Assembly (NCBI RefSeq): GCF_003258315.1
Contig: NZ_CP030032.1
Location: forward strand, 410,001-474,000
Length of the DNA stretch: 64,000 nt
Origin: Bradymonas sediminis
GTDB taxonomy: Bacteria; Myxococcota_A; Bradymonadia; Bradymonadales; Bradymonadaceae
Direction of reading: 5' to 3'
The notes below the pieces were generated by a model that saw only the letters and a list, made by a program, of their open reading frames with translations, had not been told where the DNA came from and ran no database searches. This document shows, piece by piece, positions 26,035-36,674 of this stretch (within the stretch, counting starts at the first letter, position 1; every line of letters starts with the position of its first letter). The translations under genes and the position numbers were made by a program.

Positions 26035-27389
26035 CCGAAGATCTCAATATCAGCTCGATCAGCGCGCGCGGTGAGCTTCACCGCGTCACTCGCACGCTTA
26101 AGCAATATTTGAAGTGGCAGCGGGCGAACGGCGCGATCGGGAGCGTGCCGGCGCCGCCGGCCGAGCGCGCGGCGTTCGAGGCGACCCAAAAAGCGCGGGA
26201 GCAGGCGAAGCTCGACAAGCTCAAGGCGGGGCTTCGTGGTCCGCAGGCCAGCGCGCCGACGCAGCCTCCGTCTTATGCGCCGCCGGCGGCCCCGCCGCGT
26301 GCGCCGGCGGCGCCAGACGCGCCGACCTCTGCCCCGTCGCCCCCCGAGCAGGGCGAGCGCAGCACCGGCAGCCCGGTCCCCACCAGCCGTTTTGCCAAGA
26401 AAGAACCCTCGGCGGCTCAACCCGCCCCGGATATTCTCGGCTCCTCGACCGCGACGCCGTGGAAGACCCTCGGAAGCCGGCCGGCCAAGCGTTTTCAGGG
26501 CCACGCTGCGGCGCCCGAAGCATCTGCGCCGACCCAAACTTCGGCACCTACGCCCGAGCGCGCCGCGCCCTCGCGACCCACGCCTCAGCGCGCCGCGCCG
26601 GCGCAATCGGCGCCTAATCCCTCTCAGAGTGAGCCACAGAATATGTCCGCTGACGAAGATGATATTTATTTGATGGACGGCGATGAGAGCGAGCTGGAGA
26701 TGCCGTCGGATTATGACCCGGCGATGTTCTACGACGCGCCGCCGTCGCAGCCTGCGCCGCCCAAACCCGCGCCCGCGCTCCGCAAAGATCCAGCGAAGAT
26801 GTCGAAGCCCGAGAAGCTCGCGTTTTTGCAGAATTATATGGGCGATTGTCGACGCTGCGGGCTCTGCGAGGGGCGAAAGTCGATCGTCTTTGGCGCGGGG
26901 AACCCCGACGCGCGTCTGGTCTTTGTGGCCGATGCGCCGAGCGCCTCCGATGACCAGGCGGGCTCGCCATTTGCCCAGTCCAGCGTCGCCGGCACGCCGG
27001 ACGAATTGCTGGCGAAGATGGTCAAGGCGATGGGCTTAAGCCTCGACGACGTTTATCTATGCACCGTGCTTAAGTGCCGCCCGCCCGGCGACCGCCCGGG
27101 ACAGCTCGACGAGGTTAAGGAATGTCAGCCCTTCTTATTTAAGCAGCTCGGCGTGATTGAACCCGAGGTCATCGTCGCCCTGGGCGGCTTCGCGACCAAG
27201 GTCATGAGCTTGGTAGATCCCTCGATTAAGCCGGCGCGTGGCCAATGGCAGACCTGGCGCGGAACGCCCTTGATGCCGACCTATCATCCGCGTGAATTGG
27301 TCGCCTCACAGGGGCGCCAGCAGGTCGATATGAAGCGCACGACCTGGCAGGACCTGCAATCGGTGATGGCAAAATTAGGTTTGAAATAA
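26031..27389 (+). CDS. Uracil-DNA-glycosylase-superfamily protein with altered catalytic motif
   Basis: The protein has 452 residues. A short helical head (1-50) is followed by about 215 residues of Pro/Ala/Ser-rich, presumably disordered sequence with an acidic patch (DEDDIYLMDGDESELEMP). The C-terminal 190 residues match the Fe-S family 4 UDG fold: CRRCGLCEGRKSIVFGAG, CTVLKCRPPGDRPGQLDEVK then ECQPFL, ALGGFATKVM and TYHPRELV. All four cluster-ligand Cys are present. The catalytic loop that normally reads GEAPG is ADAPS (residues about 300-304), with Asp in place of the catalytic Glu. It may excise a different base or act as a non-catalytic DNA-damage sensor. It is coupled by a 4-bp overlap to coaBC. 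Confidence 0.85.
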   Translation: MTEDLNISSISARGELHRVTRTLKQYLKWQRANGAIGSVPAPPAERAAFEATQKAREQAKLDKLKAGLRGPQASAPTQPPSYAPPAAPPRAPAAPDAPTSAPSPPEQGERSTGSPVPTSRFAKKEPSAAQPAPDILGSSTATPWKTLGSRPAKRFQGHAAAPEASAPTQTSAPTPERAAPSRPTPQRAAPAQSAPNPSQSEPQNMSADEDDIYLMDGDESELEMPSDYDPAMFYDAPPSQPAPPKPAPALRKDPAKMSKPEKLAFLQNYMGDCRRCGLCEGRKSIVFGAGNPDARLVFVADAPSASDDQAGSPFAQSSVAGTPDELLAKMVKAMGLSLDDVYLCTVLKCRPPGDRPGQLDEVKECQPFLFKQLGVIEPEVIVALGGFATKVMSLVDPSIKPARGQWQTWRGTPLMPTYHPRELVASQGRQQVDMKRTTWQDLQSVMAKLGLK

Positions 27390-27416
27390 TTTAATAACTT
27401 CGTGAGAGACAAGCGC

Positions 27417-28460
27417 ATGGAATTTAAAAAAGGTGGGCATTTATACGGGTTGCATCGGGTCATCGAGCCGCAGGGTGTGCTGCCGCAGAGCTCGCTGAAG
27501 CTCGATAATAGCGCGCCGGCCTACGATAACGAGATCGTGGTCGAGGTGGAGACGCTCAATATCGACTCGGCGAGCTTCCACCAGATCATGGGCGAGGTTG
27601 GCCGCGATGAGGCCAAGGTCGCCGCGCGCATCGAGGAGATCGTCGCCCAGCGCGGGAAGATGCAAAATCCGGTCACCGGCAGTGGCGGAATGTTCATCGG
27701 CACGGTGCGCGGGCTCGGCCCGAATTATAAGGGCCCCGAGGGGCTTAAGGTCGGCGACCGCATCGCCTCTCTGGTGAGCCTGACCCTGACGCCGCTGCTG
27801 CTTGAGAGCGTCGACAAGGTCTACCTCGACGCCGACCAGGCCGACGTCACGGCCACTGCCTTCTTGTGGCCCAGCTCGCCGATCGTGCGCATGCCCGACG
27901 ATATGTCGGCGCGCCTGGCGCTCTCGGTGCTCGACGTGTGTGGAGCGCCGGCTCAGACCGTTCGCCTGGCCGAAGGCGCCTCGCGGATGTTGGTCCTCGG
28001 GATGGGGAAATCCGGCATGATCTGCGCCGCGGCGGCTCGCGACGCGATGGGGCCCGACGGCGTCATCTGCGGGTATGACCTGCGCGATGGGAACCTCAGC
28101 GTCATGAAAGAAGAGGGCATCATCAACGATTTCCGCACCGGAAACGCGAAGAATCCCGCCCAGGTCCTCGAGCAGGTCTCTGAGATGATCGACGGCGGCC
28201 TCTTCGACGTGGTGATCAACACCTGCAATGTGGCCGACACCGAGATGTCGGCGATTCTTGCGTGCAAGGATCGCGGTCGGGTCTATTTCTTCAATATGGC
28301 GACCGACTTCTCGAAGGCGGCGCTGGGGTGTGAGGGGGTTGGCAAGGACGTCGACCTGCTCATCGGCAACGGCTACGCCCACGGCCACGCGCAGATGGCG
28401 CTTGAGCTGATCCGCGACTACCCGGCGGTGCGCGCTCAGATTGAGAAGCTCTTCTGCTGA
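27417..28460 (+). CDS. kdd: L-erythro-3,5-diaminohexanoate dehydrogenase
   Basis: This 347-residue NAD(P)-dependent dehydrogenase matches the lysine-fermentation Kdd family closely: LYGLHRVIEPQGVLPQSS, VETLNIDSASFHQIM, KMQNPVTGSGGMFIGTV, LVSLTLTPLLLESV and the Rossmann segment MLVLGMGKSGMICAAAARDA. The enzyme oxidatively deaminates L-erythro-3,5-diaminohexanoate in the 2,3-aminomutase pathway of lysine catabolism. ATG 27417 is chosen, with GAGAG just upstream; a GTG at 27402 is also in frame. No other pathway genes (aminomutases, Kce, Kal) are within this window, so partners must lie elsewhere. Confidence 0.9.
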   Translation: MEFKKGGHLYGLHRVIEPQGVLPQSSLKLDNSAPAYDNEIVVEVETLNIDSASFHQIMGEVGRDEAKVAARIEEIVAQRGKMQNPVTGSGGMFIGTVRGLGPNYKGPEGLKVGDRIASLVSLTLTPLLLESVDKVYLDADQADVTATAFLWPSSPIVRMPDDMSARLALSVLDVCGAPAQTVRLAEGASRMLVLGMGKSGMICAAAARDAMGPDGVICGYDLRDGNLSVMKEEGIINDFRTGNAKNPAQVLEQVSEMIDGGLFDVVINTCNVADTEMSAILACKDRGRVYFFNMATDFSKAALGCEGVGKDVDLLIGNGYAHGHAQMALELIRDYPAVRAQIEKLFC

Positions 28461-28530
28461 GGGGGGATTTGATCGGTGGATGAGAGGCCACAGATTCGGC
28501 GCGACCGATGGGTTGCGCCGGGGCTGTGGC

Positions 28531-29796
28531 TCAGCTCAGAACCTTTGGGGTGTCCAGGGCGAGGTCGTTGACCAGCCCGTGGATTTGCTCGGGGTCGCGC
28601 GGCAGGCGCACGACAAAGCGTGACCCTTCGCCTTCGACGCTCTCGACGTGAATGCTGCCGGCGTGCATCTCCGCAAAGCGGCGCGCCACCGACAGCCCCA
28701 GCCCGATGCCGCGCTTGCCGAATTCGAAGCTGCCCGACGAGTGGTGCTTTGACTCGAAGGTGCTGAAAAACGAGTTGAAAATCTGGGAGACGTCTTCGTC
28801 CGAGATGCCGATGCCCTGGTCTTGGACCGAAAAAACGTAGGTCTCGGGCTCATCCGTGGCGGCCTCGACCGACAGGGTGATGGTCTGGCCATCGCGCGAG
28901 AATTTAATCGCGTTCATTAACAAATTCAGGAAGATATCGCTGAGCTTTTCGGGGTCCGCGTGGATCTGGGCGGGCTCCGAGGGCAGCGTCACCTTGAAGG
29001 TCTGATGACGCTTTTGCAAAAACGGCGAAATCTGCGTGTGTAATTCGTCGGCGAGGTCTTTGAGGGTCACCCATTCCAGGTTGAGGGTGGAGGTTGGGCC
29101 CTCGTCGGCCAGCATCTTGAAGATGCGGTTGGAGATGTTTTTAAGGCGCATCGCGCTGGTATCGATCCCCTCGATCGCCTTGCCCGTCAGGTCGCCACGC
29201 GCCCCGTCGAGCTCCTTTTTGAGCAAAAACACATAACCCAGAATGATCGCGATGGGGGTGTTAAGCTCGTGGCTGACGACCTCCATGAAGACATTCTTGA
29301 CGCGGTCGAGGGTCTTCAGCTCCTCGTTGGCGATGCTGAGCAAGTTGAGCTGCTTTTCCATGCGCTCGTTGGCGCTCTGCAGCTGCTTGATCAGCGAGCG
29401 GCGCTCCTGGCGGTCGACATAATAATCGAAGGCCTGAGCGACGAAGAGGCGCAACTCCGCCGGCTTCCACGGCTTACTGATATAGCGATAGACGTGGCCC
29501 TGATTAATCGCGTCGATCACGTGGTCGATATTGCTATAGCCGGTGAAGAGGACGCGCACGATATCAGGGTGGGTCTTGTGCAACTCTTCGAGCAGCTCGA
29601 TGCCCGACATGCTGGGCATGCGTTGGTCGCTCATGACGACCTGAATCGACTCACGCTGGACGATTTCAAGCGCCTCAGCCGCCGAGTTGGCGGTGAGGAC
29701 TCGGTATTCCTTTCGGAAGAGTCGTTCGATGGCGTCGAGGATATCGGGCTCATCATCGACGACCAAAAAGGTGCGTTCTGGTGCGTTGCTAGCCAT
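28531..29796 (-). CDS. REC-HisKA-HATPase hybrid sensor kinase
   Basis: The protein has 421 residues and no transmembrane segment. A receiver domain comes first (LVVDDEPDIL acidic pocket, Asp57 in MSDQRMP, KPWKPAEL with the conserved Lys), then a coiled coil (RSLIKQLQSANERMEKQLN). HisKA follows with the phospho-acceptor His176 in EVVSHELNTPIA, and then a HATPase domain (NLLMNAIKFSRDG, VQDQGIGISDEDV, GIGLGLSVARRFAEMHAG). Putting the receiver in front means that phosphorylation by another kinase probably gates this kinase. No output regulator is adjacent; the neighbours are kdd (convergent) and ligA. Confidence 0.93.
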   Translation of the reverse strand: MASNAPERTFLVVDDEPDILDAIERLFRKEYRVLTANSAAEALEIVQRESIQVVMSDQRMPSMSGIELLEELHKTHPDIVRVLFTGYSNIDHVIDAINQGHVYRYISKPWKPAELRLFVAQAFDYYVDRQERRSLIKQLQSANERMEKQLNLLSIANEELKTLDRVKNVFMEVVSHELNTPIAIILGYVFLLKKELDGARGDLTGKAIEGIDTSAMRLKNISNRIFKMLADEGPTSTLNLEWVTLKDLADELHTQISPFLQKRHQTFKVTLPSEPAQIHADPEKLSDIFLNLLMNAIKFSRDGQTITLSVEAATDEPETYVFSVQDQGIGISDEDVSQIFNSFFSTFESKHHSSGSFEFGKRGIGLGLSVARRFAEMHAGSIHVESVEGEGSRFVVRLPRDPEQIHGLVNDLALDTPKVLS

Positions 29797-30090
29797 ATAG
29801 GTTTAATGCTCTTTTCTTAACGTTATTGCTGAAGCCGCAAAGTTGATATCGCCTCAGGGTGACCGCTCGCCGTATTTTGACCGGCGCGCTTTTTATTCTT
29901 TTAACGACGAACCCCGCATCGTGAAGAAGTTAGGGGCGCCAATTAAATTGGAAATGCGCAAATTTAATATTCAGAACAGGCCGAAGCGTACCATAATTTA
30001 ATGCCGGTGCAAGATGAAAATCTCAAAAGTTCGGCAACGCTTTGGTGCTCGACGATTTGCCGCCATATCCTAAAGAATCAGCGCGCCAGC

Positions 30091-32112
30091 TTACGCGTCG
30101 GCCGCGTCGACTAAGGCTAAGAAATCGGTTTCTTTGATGATCGAGATGGCGCTGCCCTCGCTATTATAGCGCTCGGCCTTCTTTAGTTTTCCGCTGCGCC
30201 AGCCGCCCTCGAATTTCTCGTAATCGGCGTCGCCGATGACCAGATAGTCCAATGATTTGAGCACCGAAGAGGGCGTGTCACCGCTGAGCGCGCGCACTCG
30301 CTTTTGCGCCTCCGAGCGCGTCATTGACTCCAGGGTGCCGGTGAAGAGAAACGAGCGTCCGGCGACCGGCGAGTCGCTGGGCGCATCGGCATCTGATTCG
30401 GACTTGGGCTCGGGGAAGACCAATTCGATCTTGGAGCGCAGCGATTCGATAAGCTCCGCTTTTTGCGCCAAGCCCTTGGTGACGTGCTCGGCGATGACCT
30501 CACCGATCGTTGGGATGGCGACCAATTCCTCGACGGGCACCGCGAGGATCGCGTCGAGGGAGGGGTAGGTCTCGACCAATAACTCGGAGACGTGGCGGCC
30601 GAGTTCGTTGATCCCGAGGGCGCGCAGAAAATGCTCAGCGCGCACGCGCCGGCGTTGGTCGATGCGCTCGAGCAGGGTGTCGGCGGTCTTGGTGCCGACG
30701 CGCTCCAGGCTGGTTAGCTCCTCGCGGGTGAGCGTGTAGAAGTCACTCGGGTCGCTGACCAACCCGCTATCATAGAGCTGTTCGAGCAGCTTCGGCCCCA
30801 GGCCCTTGATCTCCATATGGCTGGCGAAATGCTCGAGCTGGCGCACGCGCTCGGCGCGGCATCCTGGCAGATGGTCGGCGCAGAGGACGTCGGCCTCGCG
30901 ATAGGTCGGGGCGCCGCATCCCGGGCATTCCGTCGGGATGGTCACCGGCTGCTCACCGGCTTCAATGATCTTCTCCAGATGCGGGATCACGCCGCCTCGC
31001 CGGGTCATCAGCACGCGCGAATTCAGGGTCAACCCTTGCTCGCCGCCCAAGGTCTCCATGATCGCCAGGTTATGCAGGCTCGCCCGGGTGACCACTGCGC
31101 CCGAGAGCGTCACCGGGTCGACGATGCCGACCGGGTTGATCGCGCCGGTGCGCGACACATTCCAATGAACCTCGCGCAGCGTGCTCTCGCCGAAGTCGCC
31201 CTGGAATTTATAGGCGATCGAATAGCGCGGGTGGTGGCCGGTATAGCCCAGGCGAAGTTGCTCTTCGCGCAGGTTGGCCCGGTAGACGACGCCGTCCATC
31301 TGGAAGTCTGCGTGCGCCTGAGAGGCGTCGATGCGCTCGAAATTCTGCTGCAATTCGTCTTTGGACACGATGGTAGAGCCGACCGGGTCGAACCCGAGCT
31401 CGGCGAGCCAGCGCATCTTCTCAAGCTCGGTGTCGAATTCAACGCCGAGCACATCATAGGCAAAAAAGCGGATGCCATAGGCCTTGGCGGCCTGGGCGTC
31501 CTTGAGCTTGAGCGCACCTGCGGTGAGGTTTCGCGGGTTGGCGTAGTCGGCCGCGAAGTCGGCGCGGAAGACCGACAGCGGCATATAGGCCTCGCCGCGC
31601 ACCTCGATGCCCGCGGCGTCGACCTTATGGGGCACCCCGCCAACCTGCTTGGCGTTCTCGGTGATGAGTTCCCCGACGCGCCCGCTGCCGCGGGTCGCGG
31701 CGAGCAGCAATTCGCCGTTGGCGCCGTAGCGCACGCACATGGCCACGCCGTCGACCTTGGGGCTGACCAGCACGTCGCCCTCGAACTTATCGAACCACTT
31801 GAGCAGCGTCTCTTCGTCGTAGCATTTGTCCAGCGAGAGCATCGGCGGGTTATGCAGCACCTGGTGGGCGTCGTGGAGTGCGTCGGCCTGGACCGCCGCC
31901 TCTTCGAGCCCCGCGCCGGCCGGGCCGATCGCGGTGAGGATCGGGCTGTCCGGGGATTTTTGGCGCAGCGCCTCGACCAGGCGATCGAATTCGGGGTCGC
32001 TGATCTCGGCGTTATTCTCCACCCAATAGAGTCGATTGTGGTGGGCGACGGCGTCCTCGAGCTCGGACACGCTCAATTTGTCCCAGGAAGAAGAGGGTGG
32101 CAATTTACTCAT
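30091..32112 (-). CDS. ligA: NAD-dependent DNA ligase
   Basis: This roughly 673-residue LigA has the adenylation-domain lysine motif SPKVDGVAM (KxDG), EVRGEAYMPL, NPRNLTAGALK and MDGVVYRANL. The OB-fold with SRTGAINPVGIVDPV comes next, then a Cys4 zinc finger (ECPGCGAPT ... CADHLPGC), HhH repeats (GIKGLGPKLLEQL, ERVGTKTADTLL) and a C-terminal BRCT domain (VAGRSFLFTGTLESMTRSEA). It seals nicks during replication and repair using NAD. ATG 32112 (MSKLPPSSS) is preferred; an upstream in-frame ATG at 32166 would add 18 residues. Its start faces the suf regulator, so the region between carries divergent promoters. Confidence 0.96.
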   Translation of the reverse strand: MSKLPPSSSWDKLSVSELEDAVAHHNRLYWVENNAEISDPEFDRLVEALRQKSPDSPILTAIGPAGAGLEEAAVQADALHDAHQVLHNPPMLSLDKCYDEETLLKWFDKFEGDVLVSPKVDGVAMCVRYGANGELLLAATRGSGRVGELITENAKQVGGVPHKVDAAGIEVRGEAYMPLSVFRADFAADYANPRNLTAGALKLKDAQAAKAYGIRFFAYDVLGVEFDTELEKMRWLAELGFDPVGSTIVSKDELQQNFERIDASQAHADFQMDGVVYRANLREEQLRLGYTGHHPRYSIAYKFQGDFGESTLREVHWNVSRTGAINPVGIVDPVTLSGAVVTRASLHNLAIMETLGGEQGLTLNSRVLMTRRGGVIPHLEKIIEAGEQPVTIPTECPGCGAPTYREADVLCADHLPGCRAERVRQLEHFASHMEIKGLGPKLLEQLYDSGLVSDPSDFYTLTREELTSLERVGTKTADTLLERIDQRRRVRAEHFLRALGINELGRHVSELLVETYPSLDAILAVPVEELVAIPTIGEVIAEHVTKGLAQKAELIESLRSKIELVFPEPKSESDADAPSDSPVAGRSFLFTGTLESMTRSEAQKRVRALSGDTPSSVLKSLDYLVIGDADYEKFEGGWRSGKLKKAERYNSEGSAISIIKETDFLALVDAADA

Positions 32113-32324
32113 GGTCGTCACATTGATCTTAAAAGGAATTTTTAGGGCTCCACTCGTGCGACCCATCTATAATATTTCGGCGCAGAGAAGCAATTAAATC
32201 TTGGCTCGCCTCGAACACGTCGTTTGGCTGATTTAGTCCGATAATCCGCGCTGGATGGGCGAAATAAGTGGGTTTAGGGGAAGAATAAGGGCGTCTGGTT
32301 GGTTAAGCCAGCGGGGCGGCGAAG

Positions 32325-32391
32325 TTGAAATTGTACAAAAAGGTATGATATTGCCCACGGGCTACTTGAAAGTCTACAAAATAGTATGCTA
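32325..32391. promoter_or_regulatory. Tandem candidate operator upstream of the suf regulator
   Basis: Two 26-bp boxes at 32325-32350 and 32366-32391 are identical at 21 of 26 positions and start exactly 41 bp apart (about four helical turns). Each begins TTGAAA, then after three bases TACAAAA, then after two bases GTATG and TA at the end. Inside each, TAC-N6-GTA forms an imperfect dyad. The second box ends 49 bp before the Rrf2 start. This is a plausible binding site for the Rrf2 protein and a promoter region for the suf operon and possibly divergent ligA. Confidence 0.55.
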
Positions 32392-32440
32392 AACGCCGCA
32401 GCGAGGTTGGTCCAAGGTCGGTCCACGATGAGGTTTAAGG

Positions 32441-32947
32441 ATGAAGATTACCGCAACTGAAGAGTATGGCCTGCGCTGTCTATTGCGCGTGGCGACCGCC
32501 ACGGAGGATGCGCCGATTTCTGCCCAGACCATCGCCGAGTTGGAAGGGCTGAGCTTGCCGCATACCCAGAAGATGCTGCGCATCCTGTCCCAGGGCGGGT
32601 TGGTCGACTCCAAGCGCGGCGCCCACGGCGGCTACTACGCCGCGCGCCCGGCCGAAGAGGTCTCGGTGGGCGACGTGATGCGTGTTCTTGGTGGCTTTCT
32701 TGAGGTTGAGGAACTATGCGGGCGTCATACCGGCGAGCTGCAGATCTGCCGCCACGCCTGTGATTGCACGATCCGCCCGGTCTGGTCGCATATCTCCGAG
32801 TATGTGATGTCGACGATGGACCGGTTGCCGCTGAGCCTGCTCACCCAGAACGAAAAAGCGGTGCGCGACCACCTGTCGAATTTGGACCCTGCCGATTTAG
32901 ATACAAAAGAGGATTCCACCATTTCATTCGTCGATATTCCGAGTTAG
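32441..32947 (+). CDS. Rrf2/IscR-family transcriptional regulator of suf operon
   Basis: The protein has 168 residues. The N-terminal winged-helix domain of the Rrf2 family shows ITATEEYGLRCLLRVA, ISAQTIAELEGLSLPHTQKM, GLVDSKRGAHGGYYAARP. A Cys cluster follows: Cys93, Cys103, Cys107, Cys109 (LCGRHTGELQICRHACDC), more crowded than the three-Cys pattern of IscR but suited to bind an Fe-S cluster. It opens the sufBCDSU-nfu operon, so it most likely senses Fe-S status and autoregulates via the two boxes upstream. Whether it represses or activates cannot be read from the sequence. Confidence 0.92.
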   Translation: MKITATEEYGLRCLLRVATATEDAPISAQTIAELEGLSLPHTQKMLRILSQGGLVDSKRGAHGGYYAARPAEEVSVGDVMRVLGGFLEVEELCGRHTGELQICRHACDCTIRPVWSHISEYVMSTMDRLPLSLLTQNEKAVRDHLSNLDPADLDTKEDSTISFVDIPS

Positions 32948-33025
32948 CGGGTCCAGTTGGACGCGTTTCCTTCGTGATTTTGACCAGTGAAGTCGATTTT
33001 ATAGCACGACCCAATGAGGCCCAAT

Positions 33026-34483
<1,458 letters not shown>

Positions 34484-34547
34484 TCCGCCCAGGTCCTCGA
34501 AACTTTATAAACTTAGAAAATTTCAACCTTTTCAAGGGGTTCATATT

Positions 34548-35303
34548 ATGTTGGAAGTCAAAAATCTACACGCTAGCGTTGAAGGCGTTCGCATCCTAAA
34601 GGGAATCAATTTCACGGTGAATCCGGGCGAGATCCACGCCATCATGGGACCCAACGGCAGCGGCAAGTCAACCTTCGCCAAGGTGCTCGCCGGGCACCCG
34701 GCCTATACCGTGACCAAGGGCGATATCCTCTATAAGGGCGAGTCGATCGTCGAAGAAGAGCCCGAAGACCGCGCGCGTCAGGGCATCTTCCTGGCGTTCC
34801 AATACCCGGTCGAGGTCCCGGGCGTGACCAACTCGGCGTTCCTTCGCCAGTCCTATAACTCGGTGGTCGAAGCCCGCGGCGGCGAGCGCATGGACCCGCT
34901 GGAGTTCGACGATTTCGTGCGTGAGAAGCTCAAAGTGGTCGATATGCCGGCCGCTAAGCTCGACCGTAGCGTCAACGTTGGCTTCTCGGGTGGTGAGAAA
35001 AAGCGTAACGAAATCCTGCAGATGGCGGTGCTTGACCCGTCGCTTGCGCTGCTCGACGAGACCGACTCCGGCCTGGATATCGACGCGCTTCGCACCGTCG
35101 CCAACGGCATCAACACGCTGCACCGCGAGGACAACGCCGTTGTCCTGGTCACCCACTATCAGCGCCTGCTCAACTATATCACGCCCGACTTCGTCCACGT
35201 CATGGTGAACGGTCAGATCGTGAAATCCGGCACCAAAGAGCTCGCCCTTGAGCTTGAGGAGCGCGGCTACGATTGGATTATCAACGAGTCCAAAGCCAGC
35301 TAA
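34548..35303 (+). CDS. sufC: Fe-S cluster assembly ATPase SufC
   Basis: This 251-residue ABC-type ATPase has Walker [15 protein letters not shown], signature [15 protein letters not shown] and Walker [16 protein letters not shown]. These match SufC specifically: FSGGEKKR rather than the transporter LSGGQ, and no membrane partner nearby. It provides ATP-driven conformational change for SufB-SufD. The ATG at 34548 has AAGGGG upstream. A longer in-frame extension back to 34428 overlaps sufB and is rejected. Confidence 0.97.
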   Translation: MLEVKNLHASVEGVRILKGINFTVNPGEIHAIMGPNGSGKSTFAKVLAGHPAYTVTKGDILYKGESIVEEEPEDRARQGIFLAFQYPVEVPGVTNSAFLRQSYNSVVEARGGERMDPLEFDDFVREKLKVVDMPAAKLDRSVNVGFSGGEKKRNEILQMAVLDPSLALLDETDSGLDIDALRTVANGINTLHREDNAVVLVTHYQRLLNYITPDFVHVMVNGQIVKSGTKELALELEERGYDWIINESKAS

Positions 35304-35333
35304 ATCCACCTCCCTCGGGCGATAGGTAAAATT

Positions 35334-36665
35334 ATGTCAGTCATTGAAAAAGATAATATTTCCAGGGCCTTCGCCGACGCCGTGCTTGGCGCGGACGCGG
35401 TGAGCTCGGCCGATGCCGCGCAGGCTGCGTTCAAGCAGCAGGCGACGGATCGGCTCACTCAACTCAGACTTCCGAGCGTAAAAGACGAGGATTGGCGCTA
35501 CGTGCGGCTGAAGCCGCTGACCAATATCGACTTTGTGCCGGCCCACCAGGTCGAGGCGAAGATCACCGCCGAGACGGTCGCCGAATACGCGATCCCCGAG
35601 GCCGAAGGCCAGCGCCTGGTCTTCGTGAACGGGCAATACGCGCCGGAGTTCTCGGACGTATCCGTGCTCAGCACCCAGAAGGGCGTGCAGGGCGGTACGC
35701 TCAGCCAGGGCGGCGAGCTGCCGGCCGAGGTCGCCGAGAAGCTCGGCAACGTCGCGCATTATTATGAGGACGACTATTTCGCCAACCTCAACGGCGCCGG
35801 CTACGCCGACGGCGCGTATTTGGTCGTCGATAAAGAGACCTCGGTCGAGGGCGTGATTCAGCTGCTCTATCTGTCGAGCGAGTCGGCGCAGCCGTTCGCG
35901 GCGCACCCGCGCAACCTCATCGTCGTCGCCCAGGGCAGCAAGGCCACGGTCGTCGAGGATTATGTCGGCGCGCACCAGGGCGTGTATTTTAATAACGTCC
36001 TCAGCGAGATCTGCCTGGGCGAGAGCTCGACCTTGAACCACACGCGCGTGCAGCGTGACGGGCGCGCGGCCTATCATATCGCGCGCACCGCCATCGACCT
36101 GACGCGCGGGTCGACCTATAACTCGCAGAATATCTCGCTGGGCGCGCTCTTCTCGCGCTACGACGCCTACGGAAACGGCGACGCCGAGCAGATCAACTGC
36201 ACCTTCGACGGGCTGGCGCTCATCGACGGCAAGCAGGTCTCGGACACCCACACCGCGATGGACCACCGCAAGCCCCACGGCGAGAGTCATCAGCTGCATA
36301 AGATGATCGTCGACGACGACGCCCACGCGGTCTTTAACGGCAAAGTCTTCGTGCGCCCGCAGGCCCAGATCATCGACGCCTATCAGCTCAACCGCACACT
36401 GCTCCTGGCCCCCAAGGCCAAGGTTAACGCGAAGCCGCAGCTTGAGATTTTCGCCGACGACGTCAAATGCACCCACGGCGCGACCATCGGTCAGCTCGAC
36501 GAGGACCAGCTCTTCTATCTGAAGAGCCGCGGCCTGTCCGAAGCCGAAGCCCGCGACCTGCTGGTCTACGCGTTTGCCGCCGAGGTCATCGAGTTTATCC
36601 CGGTGGAATCGCTCAAGCACGCGCTCGAAGAGCAGGTTTCCCAGCGAACGTCGAAGAACGACTAG
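35334..36665 (+). CDS. sufD: Fe-S cluster assembly protein SufD
   Basis: The protein has 443 residues of the SufB/SufD beta-helix family: an N-terminal SufD-type helical leader (DRLTQLRLPSVKDEDWRYVRL), then VEDYVGAHQGVYFNNVLSEI, GRAAYHIARTAIDLTRGSTY and the hallmark ending FADDVKCTHGATIGQLDEDQ, LFYLKSRGLSEAEARDLLVY. It pairs with SufB in the SufBC2D complex. It follows sufC by 30 bp. Confidence 0.97.
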   Translation: MSVIEKDNISRAFADAVLGADAVSSADAAQAAFKQQATDRLTQLRLPSVKDEDWRYVRLKPLTNIDFVPAHQVEAKITAETVAEYAIPEAEGQRLVFVNGQYAPEFSDVSVLSTQKGVQGGTLSQGGELPAEVAEKLGNVAHYYEDDYFANLNGAGYADGAYLVVDKETSVEGVIQLLYLSSESAQPFAAHPRNLIVVAQGSKATVVEDYVGAHQGVYFNNVLSEICLGESSTLNHTRVQRDGRAAYHIARTAIDLTRGSTYNSQNISLGALFSRYDAYGNGDAEQINCTFDGLALIDGKQVSDTHTAMDHRKPHGESHQLHKMIVDDDAHAVFNGKVFVRPQAQIIDAYQLNRTLLLAPKAKVNAKPQLEIFADDVKCTHGATIGQLDEDQLFYLKSRGLSEAEARDLLVYAFAAEVIEFIPVESLKHALEEQVSQRTSKND

Positions 36666-36674
36666 GAAGTGGCC

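Noticed and set aside
30817-32145. A 442-codon open frame antisense to ligA
   Set aside because: Shadow of ligA; low-complexity His/Arg/Ala composition without motifs.
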